From contig JARLJW010000064.1 in NCBI GenBank assembly GCA_031290985.1, positions 62,001 to 126,000 on the forward strand: 64,000 bases of DNA. Direction: 5' to 3'. This stretch comes from Verrucomicrobiia bacterium (lineage in GTDB: Bacteria > Verrucomicrobiota > Verrucomicrobiia > Limisphaerales > UBA11358). This document shows, in pieces, positions 25,047-33,531 of the stretch. The translations under genes were made by a program, and so were the position numbers. How positions within the stretch are numbered: the stretch's first letter is position 1; each line of letters begins with the position of its first letter. The notes below the pieces were generated by a model. The model had not been told where the DNA came from, searched no databases, and saw only the letters and a list, made by a program, of their open reading frames with translations.

Positions 25047-27725
25047 CTAGTCGTTGTCATCCGTGGCTTTCACCGCCCAGGCCGGATACGGCGCCTGCGG
25101 TCCCTTCATCGCGCGCCACAAAATCTGGTTGAACACGTCTTCCGGGCACTGGTCTTCCTTGTCCAGCGGCAGCCGGGCGGAGACGATCGCGTCCTTGCGC
25201 AACTGCGCGTCCTTCACCTTTTTTGCCGGCGGGTTCACTTCGTCCAGCGGCACGTTGTTCGTCAGCGCGGTGAACACCGTGAAGTCCGGCGCGTTCGTGA
25301 AACAATCAAACATCGGCGTCGCCGTCGCGTCCATCTGGTTCATCGGCGGCAGGCCCAGCACCAGTTCCATCGTCCGCAGCAGGCTCGTCTGGTTGTATTG
25401 CGTGTGCACCACCGCGCCGCGCTTCGTGTACGGGCTGATGACATACGCCGTCGTGCGGTAGCCGCTCACATGGTCCCAGCCGTTCTGCGGATCATCCTCG
25501 ATGGTGAAGACGCAGGTGTTCGTCCAAAAGCTGCTGTGCGTCACCGCCTCGATGATCTGGCCCAACGCCGAGTCGTTGTCCGCCACCTGCGCCGCCGGCG
25601 TGGGCGCGCCGGCCTTGGTCCCGCTCGTGTGATCATTCGGCAGCCAGAGGATGGTCAGATCCGGAAAATTTCCGGCCGCCTCAAAATTTTTCAGGTCCGC
25701 GATGAACTGCCGGGCGCGGAACTGGTCCGGTATGTCCAGGTCCCAGCCAACCGTGTTCGTCACCAGATACGGCCGCAGCGCCTCGAGGTCCGGCTCGCAG
25801 CTGATCACCACGTCATCCGTGCCGGCCAGCAGTTGCTGGTAATAGTCCCGGAAATGCGGCCGTCCCTTGTGCCCGCCATCCTTCCAATGCGCGGTGGACG
25901 TGGCGAATTCGCCGTAATCGCGCATCGTCTTGCCGTGCGCCAGCGCGTTGTTCCAGATGAAACCCGCCGGGGAATACGCCAGCGCATCCTTGGATGCCTC
26001 GCCATCGCCGCCCGAGGGATAGCTGCGCGGGAACCCGGCAAACTCGCGCTCCAAATAATCGGTCGCGATCCCCGTGTCCGCCCATTGATGCCCGTCCGCG
26101 CTCAGCGCGCTGCAGCAATAGGTGTTGTCCAGCAGCACAAAATCGCGCACCAGCCGGTGTTCATTCGGCGTCACCCGTTCGCCGAACGCGCACAGGCCCG
26201 CGTCGCCATTGCCGGTCTCGATATCGCCCAGCACCTGGTCGTACGTCCGGTTCTCCTTGATGATGTAGATGACATGCTGGAACACACTCGGCTCACCCGC
26301 CCGTTCCGGCACCGGCTGCGCCGCCTGATTTTCGCGCGGCGGCAATTTCGCCTGCGCCAGCAGCGGATACCGCAGGTTCGCCAGCGCCGTCTGCGTGTCC
26401 GCCGCCAGCTCTTTTTCCGACGGCACCGGCACCAGCGAAAGCGAGCCGGTGTACATCTTTGAATTGTGCCCCAGGCCCTCGCCGAGGCCGGGGCGCGTCT
26501 TTTCCATTTTGTCGGTGATGTTCTTGATGTTCGCCACGTAGATTTTTCCCGCCCGGGAATCGACTGCAATGGCGCCCGGGAACCAGCCCACCGGAATCAG
26601 GCCCAGCAATTTCGACGCGCCCGGCTTGAACTGGAAAACCGCCACCGCGTTCTGCGTCCCGTTGCCGACGAACAATTTTTTGCCGGACTTGTCAAACGCC
26701 AGCGCGTTGGGCTGCGCCCCGAACAGGTCGGCCGGGTTCTGGCGGGTGCAAATGGTCTCCACGATCGCGTCCTTGCGCGTGTCGATGACGCTCAAGGAAT
26801 CGCTGCTGGCATTCGCCACCACGAGAAATTTTTTGTCCGGCGACAACGCCAGCGCGCCGGCTTGCAGGCCGGTGAGGATTTCGGCCTGCCGGTCATGCGC
26901 CGGGTCGATCACCGTCACCGAACCTTCGTTGGCGATGGACCGTTCATCCGCCCGCACGAATGTGCCGCGCCCCGCCGGCCCGGTCACGCTGTCCGCCGCC
27001 GGCCGCCGGCCGCCCCGGTTGCTGACGTAGATTTTTTTGCCCGCCAGCGCCACGTCGTACGGCGCCACGCCCACGTCCCACGTCTGTAAAATCTTCCCCG
27101 TGGCGGCCTCCACCTCCGCCAGGCGGTTGGCCAGGTTCAGCGCCACGTAGAGTTTTTTACCATCCCGCGAAACCGCGATGCCCGTGGGGATTTCGTTGCT
27201 GCGTCCCGGCGCGCGGGCCGGCGGCAGCGCAATCGAAAACAGCGGCGAAACCTTCCGCTGCGGGTCCACGCCAAAAACCTTGAGGTCGCCGTTGACGTTC
27301 GCCATGTAGATCCGCGAGCCGTCCGGCGAGAAGGTCAGCCCGGTGAAGCTCAGTTGCGCCTTGTTGACCGGGTTGAGGATCTCGGCCGTCACCGGCGCCG
27401 GCGCCGCCGCCTGGTCGGTGGGAAAGGGCACCCGCTGCAAAATCTCCCCGGTGGCCGGGTTCAAGACGACCAACTCATGCGTCAGCCCCGCCGTCACCAG
27501 CAGTTTGCCGGACGGGCTCAGCGCCAGCGCCTGCGGCCTCATGCCGGGCAGTTCCACCTGCGTGCCCGCCGGCGTGACCACCTGGTTGACGGGCGTCATG
27601 AGGCCGCCGTCACGGCGGCCCACCGCGTCCGTCGTCGCCCCAAAATCTTCCGCCATTAAAAATGACGGCAGCGCCAGGCTCATCAAAACTGCGGAGACAA
27701 AAAAATTGCGGACCGAGATTTTCAT
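25047..27725 (-). CDS. Secreted beta-propeller / phosphoesterase fusion protein
   Basis: 892 residues with a signal peptide (ends about FLMAED). Residues ~55-430 form a YVTN-type seven-bladed propeller with blade words ALALSPSGKLLVTAGL, GLTFSPDGSRIYMANV and ALALSPDKKFLVVANAS. Residues ~480-830 match the phosphoesterase family that includes phospholipase C and acid phosphatases (PF04185-like). Landmarks are IIKENRTYDQVLGD, LLDNTYCCSALSADGHQWAD, LWLPNDHTSGT and FTIEDDPQNGWDHVSGYR. The metal-binding Asp, His and Glu residues appear to be present. It probably hydrolyses a phosphomonoester or diester in the periplasm. The gene is monocistronic, with a terminator-like hairpin beyond its promoter side belonging to the gene upstream. 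Confidence 0.85.
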   Translation of the reverse strand: MKISVRNFFVSAVLMSLALPSFLMAEDFGATTDAVGRRDGGLMTPVNQVVTPAGTQVELPGMRPQALALSPSGKLLVTAGLTHELVVLNPATGEILQRVPFPTDQAAAPAPVTAEILNPVNKAQLSFTGLTFSPDGSRIYMANVNGDLKVFGVDPQRKVSPLFSIALPPARAPGRSNEIPTGIAVSRDGKKLYVALNLANRLAEVEAATGKILQTWDVGVAPYDVALAGKKIYVSNRGGRRPAADSVTGPAGRGTFVRADERSIANEGSVTVIDPAHDRQAEILTGLQAGALALSPDKKFLVVANASSDSLSVIDTRKDAIVETICTRQNPADLFGAQPNALAFDKSGKKLFVGNGTQNAVAVFQFKPGASKLLGLIPVGWFPGAIAVDSRAGKIYVANIKNITDKMEKTRPGLGEGLGHNSKMYTGSLSLVPVPSEKELAADTQTALANLRYPLLAQAKLPPRENQAAQPVPERAGEPSVFQHVIYIIKENRTYDQVLGDIETGNGDAGLCAFGERVTPNEHRLVRDFVLLDNTYCCSALSADGHQWADTGIATDYLEREFAGFPRSYPSGGDGEASKDALAYSPAGFIWNNALAHGKTMRDYGEFATSTAHWKDGGHKGRPHFRDYYQQLLAGTDDVVISCEPDLEALRPYLVTNTVGWDLDIPDQFRARQFIADLKNFEAAGNFPDLTILWLPNDHTSGTKAGAPTPAAQVADNDSALGQIIEAVTHSSFWTNTCVFTIEDDPQNGWDHVSGYRTTAYVISPYTKRGAVVHTQYNQTSLLRTMELVLGLPPMNQMDATATPMFDCFTNAPDFTVFTALTNNVPLDEVNPPAKKVKDAQLRKDAIVSARLPLDKEDQCPEDVFNQILWRAMKGPQAPYPAWAVKATDDND

Positions 27726-27824
27726 GCGGGGTGAACACTAAAGGGGTTTGCCTTGATTTCAACCAAAAACACGGGCGAAAACGTCCTGGTTTGCGGTCGT
27801 AGTTTCATTGTCATCGGTTGGAAA

Positions 27825-27850
27825 AAGGGCGGCCATCGCTGGCCGCCCTT
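27825..27850 (-). terminator. Rho-independent terminator, GGGCGGCCA type, copy 1
   Basis: Minus-strand stem AAGGGCGGCCA / TGGCCGCCCTT with loop GCGA, running into a short T-run. It lies 31 bases after the stop of the gene at 27882-31037. Near-identical hairpins lie at 32521, 33487 and 40125. Confidence 0.88.
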
Positions 27851-27881
27851 GCATTGAATTTAAGTTGTTCGCTGAATCCGT

Positions 27882-30800
27882 TCAGGGATGTGACAACCGG
27901 AAGAACATCTGCGCTGCGGTCATGTTCGTCGAGAACCCGCTCGCCGCGCCCGGGATGGTGCTATACGGCCCGGCCACATTGGTCGCGGTCTGCAGGCTGA
28001 ACGAGCCATCCGCCCAGGTGAAGGTCATCGCGCCGCCGGCGGAACTGACGCCCAGCGGTATGGGCGTCACGGTGCCACCCGTCACCGCCGTGACCACGAT
28101 CGATCCGTTGCTCGTCAGCGGCGTCGTGTCGAACGTAACCCCATCCGGAACCACCGTGGTGCTGAACGCCCCGCTGTAGGACCCGGCGTTGAACACCGTG
28201 AACGCGTCGCCGACCTGCAACGCCGCACCGATGTTCGAGACGACCAGTGTGCCGCCATAGGCCAGCGCGCCGCCCGGGAAAACAATCTGATCCGCCAGCG
28301 GCGAACCGCCGTTGCGGTTGATCTTCAGGATGTCCGTGCCGGCCAGGCTCGCCAAATTCACAAACGTCAGCGTGCCGAAGGTCGAAGTCGTGCCGGGGGC
28401 CAGCGTGCCATTGACCGTGGCCGCACCATTGATCGTGCCGCTGCCGGTCACCGCGCCCAACCCGCTCACCGTGAACGTGCCCGTGCCGCCAAGCGTGCTG
28501 CCGGGGGCGATGGCCAAGGTTGAATTGTCTGCCACTGTCCAGTTGAGCGCGCTATTCATCGCCGCCCCACCGGTGAAGGTTTGCGTGCCCGCTTTGACCA
28601 GGTTGATCGTACCCGTCCCAAGAATCGTGCCGGCCGTCAATGAAACATCCCCGCTCGCATTGATTGTGCCGGTTCCCGCGCCGCTGCCCACATTCAGGCC
28701 GCCGCCGGTGACCACCAAGTTTCCGCCCAAGTTGATGATGGGCGAACCGGTGCCGTTGGAAAGGGTGTTTGTCCCGCCCTGCACCATCCAGTTGCCGGCG
28801 ATGTTGATCGTCTCGGCGCTGCTGCTGCCGAACCGGAACTCCCGGGCACCGGTGGCCATCACCGTCAGATTGCCGTTGATCGTGGTCAGCGCTCCGACCA
28901 GGTTGATCGAGGCGCCTTGGGCCGGGCAGTTCCAAACAAAATTATAAAACGCCTGCCCCGTCAAACCGGACGGCGGCCCCGAAGCGACAGTTTGATTGGT
29001 GATCTCGCACGTCGAACCTGCCTTCCAGGTGGCGAACGGAACGAAACCGGCCGAAGCCACATTGTGCTGATATTTGCCGCTGGATTCGTAAACGATGACC
29101 GCGGAATTGCTGGTCACCATCGCCACCGAGGCGCTCACATCGCCAAACACATCCAAGTCCGTGCTGGCGCCGTGGTTGATGGTCAGCACTGCTGTCGTCA
29201 CGATTTTGCCACCCGCATCCACCGTCACCTGATCCGCCGTCACTGGTGCCGCCACGGTCACTGTATGGCCGGTCAGGATCTCAATGGTGTCGCTGAAGCT
29301 GGTGGGCGTCTGGCCGCTGATCGCATCCACAAAGCCCGTGCCGGGGTCGATCTGCCAGGTGGTGAAGTCACCCCAGTTGCCGCTCTGTTTGGTGCGGTAT
29401 TTGGGCACCGGATTGAAGGTGATGCCGCCCGACACACCCGTTTTCGAATTGCCATCCGTCGCCGTGATCGTCGTCGTCTCCAAAACGCTGTCCGTCGCGC
29501 TCGTCCCGTTCGTGCCGTTGACCAGCGTCACCGGATTCACGGCCAGGACCACGTTGCCCGAAGCGCTGGACAGCGTCACCGCCGTCGAACTGTCCGTCGT
29601 GACCGTGTTGCCGCTGGCATCCAAGGCCGTCACCGTGACATTAAACGGCACCCCGATGACCTGCGTTGAACCGGCGGCCACCGCATAATGATCAATTGCA
29701 CCCGGAACCACGTTGAAGCTCGAACTCGCCTTGCCTCCGATCGTTCCGTCCGTGGCCGTGATCGTCGGCGATTCCACCTTCTTCAAGGTGATGCTGGCCG
29801 TGCCCACGCCGGCGCTGAAACTGACCGTCGCGGGATAAATGGGGCTGCCGGTCGGTCCGCTGAAGGTGATGCTCTTTACGCCGGTATAACCCGCGTTCAC
29901 CGTCGTTCCGTCAGTCGTGGCCGTCAAGGTCACGCTGAAGGCGGTGCCCGCAGTTTCATCGGACGCACCCCCTGAATTCGCCGAACCCTCGCCCGGCAAG
30001 GTCACCGTGATCTTGGGCGTGCCCACGGCCAGGGTTTTCACCGTGATCGTCGAAGAATTGCCGCTCACCCCGCCGCCATTGTAGGCGCGCAACCGGTAAA
30101 AATAAACCGTGTTGGCCGTCAAACCGCTCACACTGGTCGTCAGCACATTGCCCACATCCAGGCTGTTGTAGCCGGACAAAATCGAACTGAATCCGCTGTC
30201 CGTCGCCACATCCAATTGATACCCGGTCGCCGTGCTGGCGGCATTCCAGCTCGCCGTGAAATCATTCGCGTTCGTCACCGCAGCCGCGTTCACCGTCGGC
30301 GCGGGCGGGGCGGGTGGCACCACGGCGCCGTTCACGATCAAATCACTCGTCCCGCTGGTTTGATCATTAAAACCCCAGGTGCCGGAGGTGCCGGTTGCCC
30401 CCCAGCTCACCACGCGAAATGTTATGGTCGTGCCGGAGGCCACATTTTGCAGGTCAGAGATCCCGGAAAGATCAATGGCCGCCTGCGGATTGCCCGTGCC
30501 CGACGTCACCGTGCCGTACGTGATGGCGCTGCCGATATCCACAAACGAACCCGCGCCGATTTGATACTGCCATATTCCCGTCGTGGGCCCCGTGCTCGAA
30601 CGCCGGATGTTGTAGGCGGCGATGCCGCTGACCGAAGTCGTATAGCCGCTCACCGCCGTGATGCTGAACGTAGCAAAGTTATTGGCGGTGATGGCCGCGG
30701 CTTCCGTGGTGCTGGAAGTGCTGAAACCGCTCTGCCCCCATTCCTTGGCCGTCGTAACCAGCGTCATCCCGGTTCCCTTCGTCAATCCCACGATCGTCAC

Positions 30801-31037
30801 ATTGGGATTTTTTGCCGTTTCCGCTTGCGGACTCGTCTGGCTGCCTAAGGTGTAAGTGGAAAAATCCCACTTCACGATTTGCGCGGCCCAGCTTGCGGAG
30901 CCGGTCAAAACCAGCAGCACCGCCCCCGCCATGACCACCAGACGCCGCCACCCACATTTAAGCGGGGCTTCCGTTTTTGCAGGGTTTAGCTTGTTCATGA
31001 CGCGCGTTCGCTGCGGTTTCATCCAATGGTTTTTCAT
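27882..31037 (-). CDS. Large secreted beta-rich protein with fibronectin III and autotransporter-like repeats
   Basis: 1051 residues from ATG 31037 (ATG 30998 also possible). A hydrophobic signal segment (VVMAGAVLLVLTGSASWAA) is followed by a region beginning QIVKWDFSTYTLGS. A fibronectin type III domain lies near residues 240-340 (ASWNAASTATGYQLDVATD ... VYFYRLRAYNGGG). Ig/Big-like segments follow (SFNVVPGAIDHYAVAAG). The last ~350 residues contain Gly/Thr-rich strands typical of right-handed beta-helix passengers (TINGNLTVMATGAREFRFGS, GSGTINGAATVNGTLAPGT). The end is the FFRL module (SFSLQTATNVAGPY ... AAQMFFRLSHP). It is likely a cell-surface or exported adhesin-type protein. No PEP-CTERM anchor is present. 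Confidence 0.78.
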   Translation of the reverse strand: MKNHWMKPQRTRVMNKLNPAKTEAPLKCGWRRLVVMAGAVLLVLTGSASWAAQIVKWDFSTYTLGSQTSPQAETAKNPNVTIVGLTKGTGMTLVTTAKEWGQSGFSTSSTTEAAAITANNFATFSITAVSGYTTSVSGIAAYNIRRSSTGPTTGIWQYQIGAGSFVDIGSAITYGTVTSGTGNPQAAIDLSGISDLQNVASGTTITFRVVSWGATGTSGTWGFNDQTSGTSDLIVNGAVVPPAPPAPTVNAAAVTNANDFTASWNAASTATGYQLDVATDSGFSSILSGYNSLDVGNVLTTSVSGLTANTVYFYRLRAYNGGGVSGNSSTITVKTLAVGTPKITVTLPGEGSANSGGASDETAGTAFSVTLTATTDGTTVNAGYTGVKSITFSGPTGSPIYPATVSFSAGVGTASITLKKVESPTITATDGTIGGKASSSFNVVPGAIDHYAVAAGSTQVIGVPFNVTVTALDASGNTVTTDSSTAVTLSSASGNVVLAVNPVTLVNGTNGTSATDSVLETTTITATDGNSKTGVSGGITFNPVPKYRTKQSGNWGDFTTWQIDPGTGFVDAISGQTPTSFSDTIEILTGHTVTVAAPVTADQVTVDAGGKIVTTAVLTINHGASTDLDVFGDVSASVAMVTSNSAVIVYESSGKYQHNVASAGFVPFATWKAGSTCEITNQTVASGPPSGLTGQAFYNFVWNCPAQGASINLVGALTTINGNLTVMATGAREFRFGSSSAETINIAGNWMVQGGTNTLSNGTGSPIINLGGNLVVTGGGLNVGSGAGTGTINASGDVSLTAGTILGTGTINLVKAGTQTFTGGAAMNSALNWTVADNSTLAIAPGSTLGGTGTFTVSGLGAVTGSGTINGAATVNGTLAPGTTSTFGTLTFVNLASLAGTDILKINRNGGSPLADQIVFPGGALAYGGTLVVSNIGAALQVGDAFTVFNAGSYSGAFSTTVVPDGVTFDTTPLTSNGSIVVTAVTGGTVTPIPLGVSSAGGAMTFTWADGSFSLQTATNVAGPYSTIPGAASGFSTNMTAAQMFFRLSHP

Positions 31038-31569
31038 GGTAGTATTGGTGTCTAATGTGTTTCGGCCCGACGGCAATCAACACCTCTCCCCTGAAAGATG
31101 AAAAGCAGCCAAGGTTCCGTTTTGTTGCGTTCGAATTTTTTGCTCCTTTTTAACTTCGCTCCGACTAAATTTATCTTAACTTTTGCCGCCACCCCTTTCA
31201 AGAGGAATTCTCAAATAATCCGCTAAAAAACGAAAAACAAATTCGCCCATCCTCGATCTGGTGGCCGACTGCAAAGTCCCCGTACGCCAGTACCCCGTTG
31301 CGCAGGCATCTTGCCGGCGAGTTCCGGCGGCATCCCGCCGCCAGAAGTTCCATAGCCGACTGGCCATTCTCCATCTTCGATTCTCCATCTTCGATTTGGT
31401 GGCCGTACACTATACCCCGGGCGGCTCTGGATTCTGACTTCTGTCACTTGATTCATATTTTTAAAAATTCTATGGTCGGATTTAGCCGGATTTAGCCGGA
31501 TAACCATCCATTCCAGCGCCCTCGAACCACCCGCCAAGGTGAGTTTGTAGCGCTGCGATATAATGGCCC

Positions 31570-31582
31570 GTCCGGCGCGGAC
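31570..31582. repeat. Mini-palindrome GTCCG-GCG-CGGAC
   Basis: Preceded by AATGGCCC. C-G variant of the hairpin found at 1403. Confidence 0.72.
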
Positions 31583-31756
31583 CCCGCGCAGCGGGCCCGT
31601 TGTGACTTCGCCATTCCACCGCCCACGGAGATCCCGCATCCTGCATGCCGGGATATTGAAGCTTGGAGCTTCTCTGGAGCTTGGACGCTTGGTCCTTGGT
31701 GCTTTTCGATATTCGTCATTCAACTTCGCCCCCATTTTACCACCGCCCAAAAAATC

Positions 31757-31811
31757 CTTCATTGCGAATAGATTGCGATTTATTGCGACTTCATTCCGAC
31801 TTCATTCCGAC
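31757..31811. repeat. Tandem ATTGCGA/ATTCCGA block
   Basis: Homologous to 1962-2016 over 55 bases. Three units read ATTGCGA where the other copy has ATTCCGA, and one further base differs. Confidence 0.65.
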
Positions 31812-31870
31812 CACTCCCAATCATCCTCGCCCTCGAAGGTGGAGTTTGTCGCGCTGAGACACAATGGCCC

Positions 31871-31903
31871 GTCCGGCTTCGGACTGGCCCGTTCGGCACG
31901 GAC
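31871..31903. repeat. Two adjacent mini-palindromes (GTCCG-GCTT-CGGAC and GTTCG-GCA-CGGAC)
   Basis: Each is preceded by TGGCCC. The second has one T-G wobble in its stem. They directly precede the long ATGGACTGCGGCGG element. Confidence 0.7.
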
Positions 31904-31920
31904 CGCCAGCCCATCGCGTC

Positions 31921-32030
31921 ATGGACTGCGGCGGGAAGTGCCACGCCCCGCCGCTTTCGGCGGACGCTGACCACCCGAATTAACCCTGACCACCGCGCGC
32001 ACGAAAGCGGCGCTGAAGCAACCGCCTTCC
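31921..32030. repeat. Dispersed element ATGGACTGCGGCGG..., copy 4 (long form)
   Basis: Collinear with 24765-24870 through the core, the CGGACGCTG word, TTAACCCTGACCACCGCGCG and AAGCAACC. This supports one element of at least ~100 bases. Confidence 0.75.
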
Positions 32031-32299
32031 AAACGCTGCGCGACCGCCTTGCGCTTGCAACCGCGCGCAGCGTCTGGACTGCGTGCGGTTTACCGCCGCT
32101 TTCGCCCGCACCGACGATGACCGCATGGCCGCATCATTCACTCGTACCAAGTTCAACCACCCGCTCCGCCCCTTCCCCAATTCACTAACTCACAAATTCA
32201 TTAACTCACAATTGCCAAAAAACCGCCATGTAGCCGCTACATCTGTTTTTTGGAAACGCTGGCAACTATGGCAGTTAAACTTAATCTTGGCACAGCGGA

Positions 32300-32328
32300 G
32301 GTAGGGCGCGTCGCTCCGCGCGCGCCGT
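32300..32328. repeat. GGTAGGGCGCGTC-GCTCCGCGCGCGCC element
   Basis: The uninterrupted form of the element that is split at 21205-21245. It is preceded by TTAATCTTGGCACAGCGGA, a word shared with 24710. GGCGCG can pair with CGCGCC. Confidence 0.7.
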
Positions 32329-32520
32329 CGTGTTAAACCCGAACGCGTGGGTTGGCAGGCGGCGACGCGCACGGAGTGATACGCCCAGCCTGCGCCAATC
32401 ATGCCTTGAACAGCTATGGCCTCAGCGCATTGGCAGAATTGACGTAATCCCCAAGGCTCAAACCCGAAGTAAAATAAAACCGGCGACCCTTCGCATTTCC
32501 AGAACACCTCGAAATAAAAA

Positions 32521-32542
32521 GGGCGGCCATCGCTGGCCGCCC
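32521..32542 (-). terminator. Rho-independent terminator, GGGCGGCCA type, copy 2
   Basis: Minus-strand stem GGGCGGCCA / TGGCCGCCC with loop GCGA followed by TTTTTATTT. It lies 80 bases after the stop of the pseudopilin gene at 32622. Confidence 0.85.
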
Positions 32543-32621
32543 CAAAATTGAAATATTCCTAAAAATGGCAGATCAGGAATTTGCCTGCCGATGCTTCTGC
32601 GCTTCACCCCGATCTCCGGCG

Positions 32622-33353
32622 CTATTGCGGGGCGCCCGAGAAGGGATACCAGTACACGACGCGCGGCGTGGCCCACTCAAGCGTCGAGCTGTTGTCTTCC
32701 GCCGTTGTGCGGATGAAATCCGCGTGTTTAAACGTGCCCGCATGACCATCCGCCAGCCCCAGATTGGCCCGGGTATTATGCCGCGCCGGGGTGTAAACAC
32801 CCGAACTCGATGGATAAGAGTCCTCCCCGCCTTCAGTGAACGTCACCGTATCACTCGGTCGCACGCACTGGCTGCGTTTGAACACCGCCGCCCCGTTGGG
32901 ATCCATCCGGTTGTTGAAATTGTACATGAAAAATGGCGTGGTCACCGTCGGGGTGGTGGTCAGGTTCGTGACCGTGCTCGGGCAGGTGAAAATTCCTTTG
33001 CTGTCCCGCACCGGCGGTTTGCCCTGCTGATACAGCTCCGCCAGCTTGAGGGTACCGATGTACGGCGTCGTGCTGTTATACCACGCATTGGCATTGTAAC
33101 CCGTGGTGATGTCCCCGGTGGAACCTTCATAGGGAAAAATCTCGGCGTTGTCATCCTCATACATGAAGAACGAATAGCCCCATTGCTTGACGTTGTTCAG
33201 GCAGCTAATAGTTTTGGCCTTGTCCTTCGCCTTGGCCAGCGCCGGCAACAACATGGCCGCCAGAATCGCGATGATCGCTATGACCACCAATAGTTCAATG
33301 AGCGTGAACGCGCGACCCTTCTGGCCACACGTCGTTTGACGTAATTTTTTCAA
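32622..33353 (-). CDS. Type II secretion/type IV pilin-like solitary pseudopilin (H-x9-DG type)
   Basis: 243 residues from TTG 33353, chosen because AAGGAG lies ten bases before it and no ATG is close; the frame is open to 33497. The prepilin peptidase site is [18 protein letters not shown], followed by the helix [17 protein letters not shown]. The globular part carries [18 protein letters not shown] and the C-terminal [14 protein letters not shown] pattern (H-x9-DG type). Such single pseudopilins are numerous in Verrucomicrobiota, Lentisphaerota and Planctomycetota; their role outside pilus assembly is unknown. The following minus gene upstream of it encodes a large secreted protein, and each has its own terminator. 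Confidence 0.85.
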   Translation of the reverse strand: MKKLRQTTCGQKGRAFTLIELLVVIAIIAILAAMLLPALAKAKDKAKTISCLNNVKQWGYSFFMYEDDNAEIFPYEGSTGDITTGYNANAWYNSTTPYIGTLKLAELYQQGKPPVRDSKGIFTCPSTVTNLTTTPTVTTPFFMYNFNNRMDPNGAAVFKRSQCVRPSDTVTFTEGGEDSYPSSSGVYTPARHNTRANLGLADGHAGTFKHADFIRTTAEDNSSTLEWATPRVVYWYPFSGAPQ

Positions 33354-33486
33354 CAGCTTTTTGCTCCTTATTCCAAGCCGGCCTCGCGAAATGCGAGTCA
33401 CCAGCCTGAGATTTGCAGATAATTTATTCCATTTGCGCGCGGTATGCCAGCAGAAACTGCTTTTTTTGACTGCTTTTGTAGACAAA

Positions 33487-33510
33487 AGGGCGGCCATTGC
33501 TGGCCGCCCT
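33487..33510 (-). terminator. Rho-independent terminator, GGGCGGCCA type, copy 3
   Basis: Minus-strand stem AGGGCGGCCA / TGGCCGCCCT with loop GCAA and a short T-run. It lies 22 bases after the stop of the gene at 33532. Confidence 0.88.
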
Positions 33511-33531
33511 AAAGCTTGTGTTTTACCGGCT

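Larger units (their letters stand above)
31038..32520. other. Long non-coding island with modular repeats
   Basis: About 1.5 kb without a supported gene. Modules in order: GGTGGCCGACTGCAAAGTCC (31260), GTCGGATTTAGCCGGATTTA (31475), palindrome 31570-31582, ATTGCGA/ATTCCGA block 31757-31811, palindromes 31871-31903, long ATGGACTGCGGCGG element 31921-32030, CACTAACTCA-CCGCCATGTAGCCGCTACA segment (about 32171-32245), and GGTAGGGCGCG element 32300-32328. Four of these repeat the order seen at 1321-2156. The promoter of the beta-rich protein should be just above 31037. Confidence 0.7.

Noticed and set aside
24951..26462. 503-residue Arg-rich open frame on the plus strand
   Set aside because: It is antisense to the propeller-phosphoesterase gene; the Arg-rich composition is a shadow artefact.
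27882..31037. PEP-CTERM sorting signal in the large beta-rich protein, suggested by the nearby TIGR04073 family
   Set aside because: The C-terminus ends AAQMFFRLSHP with no VPEP motif, hydrophobic helix or basic tail.
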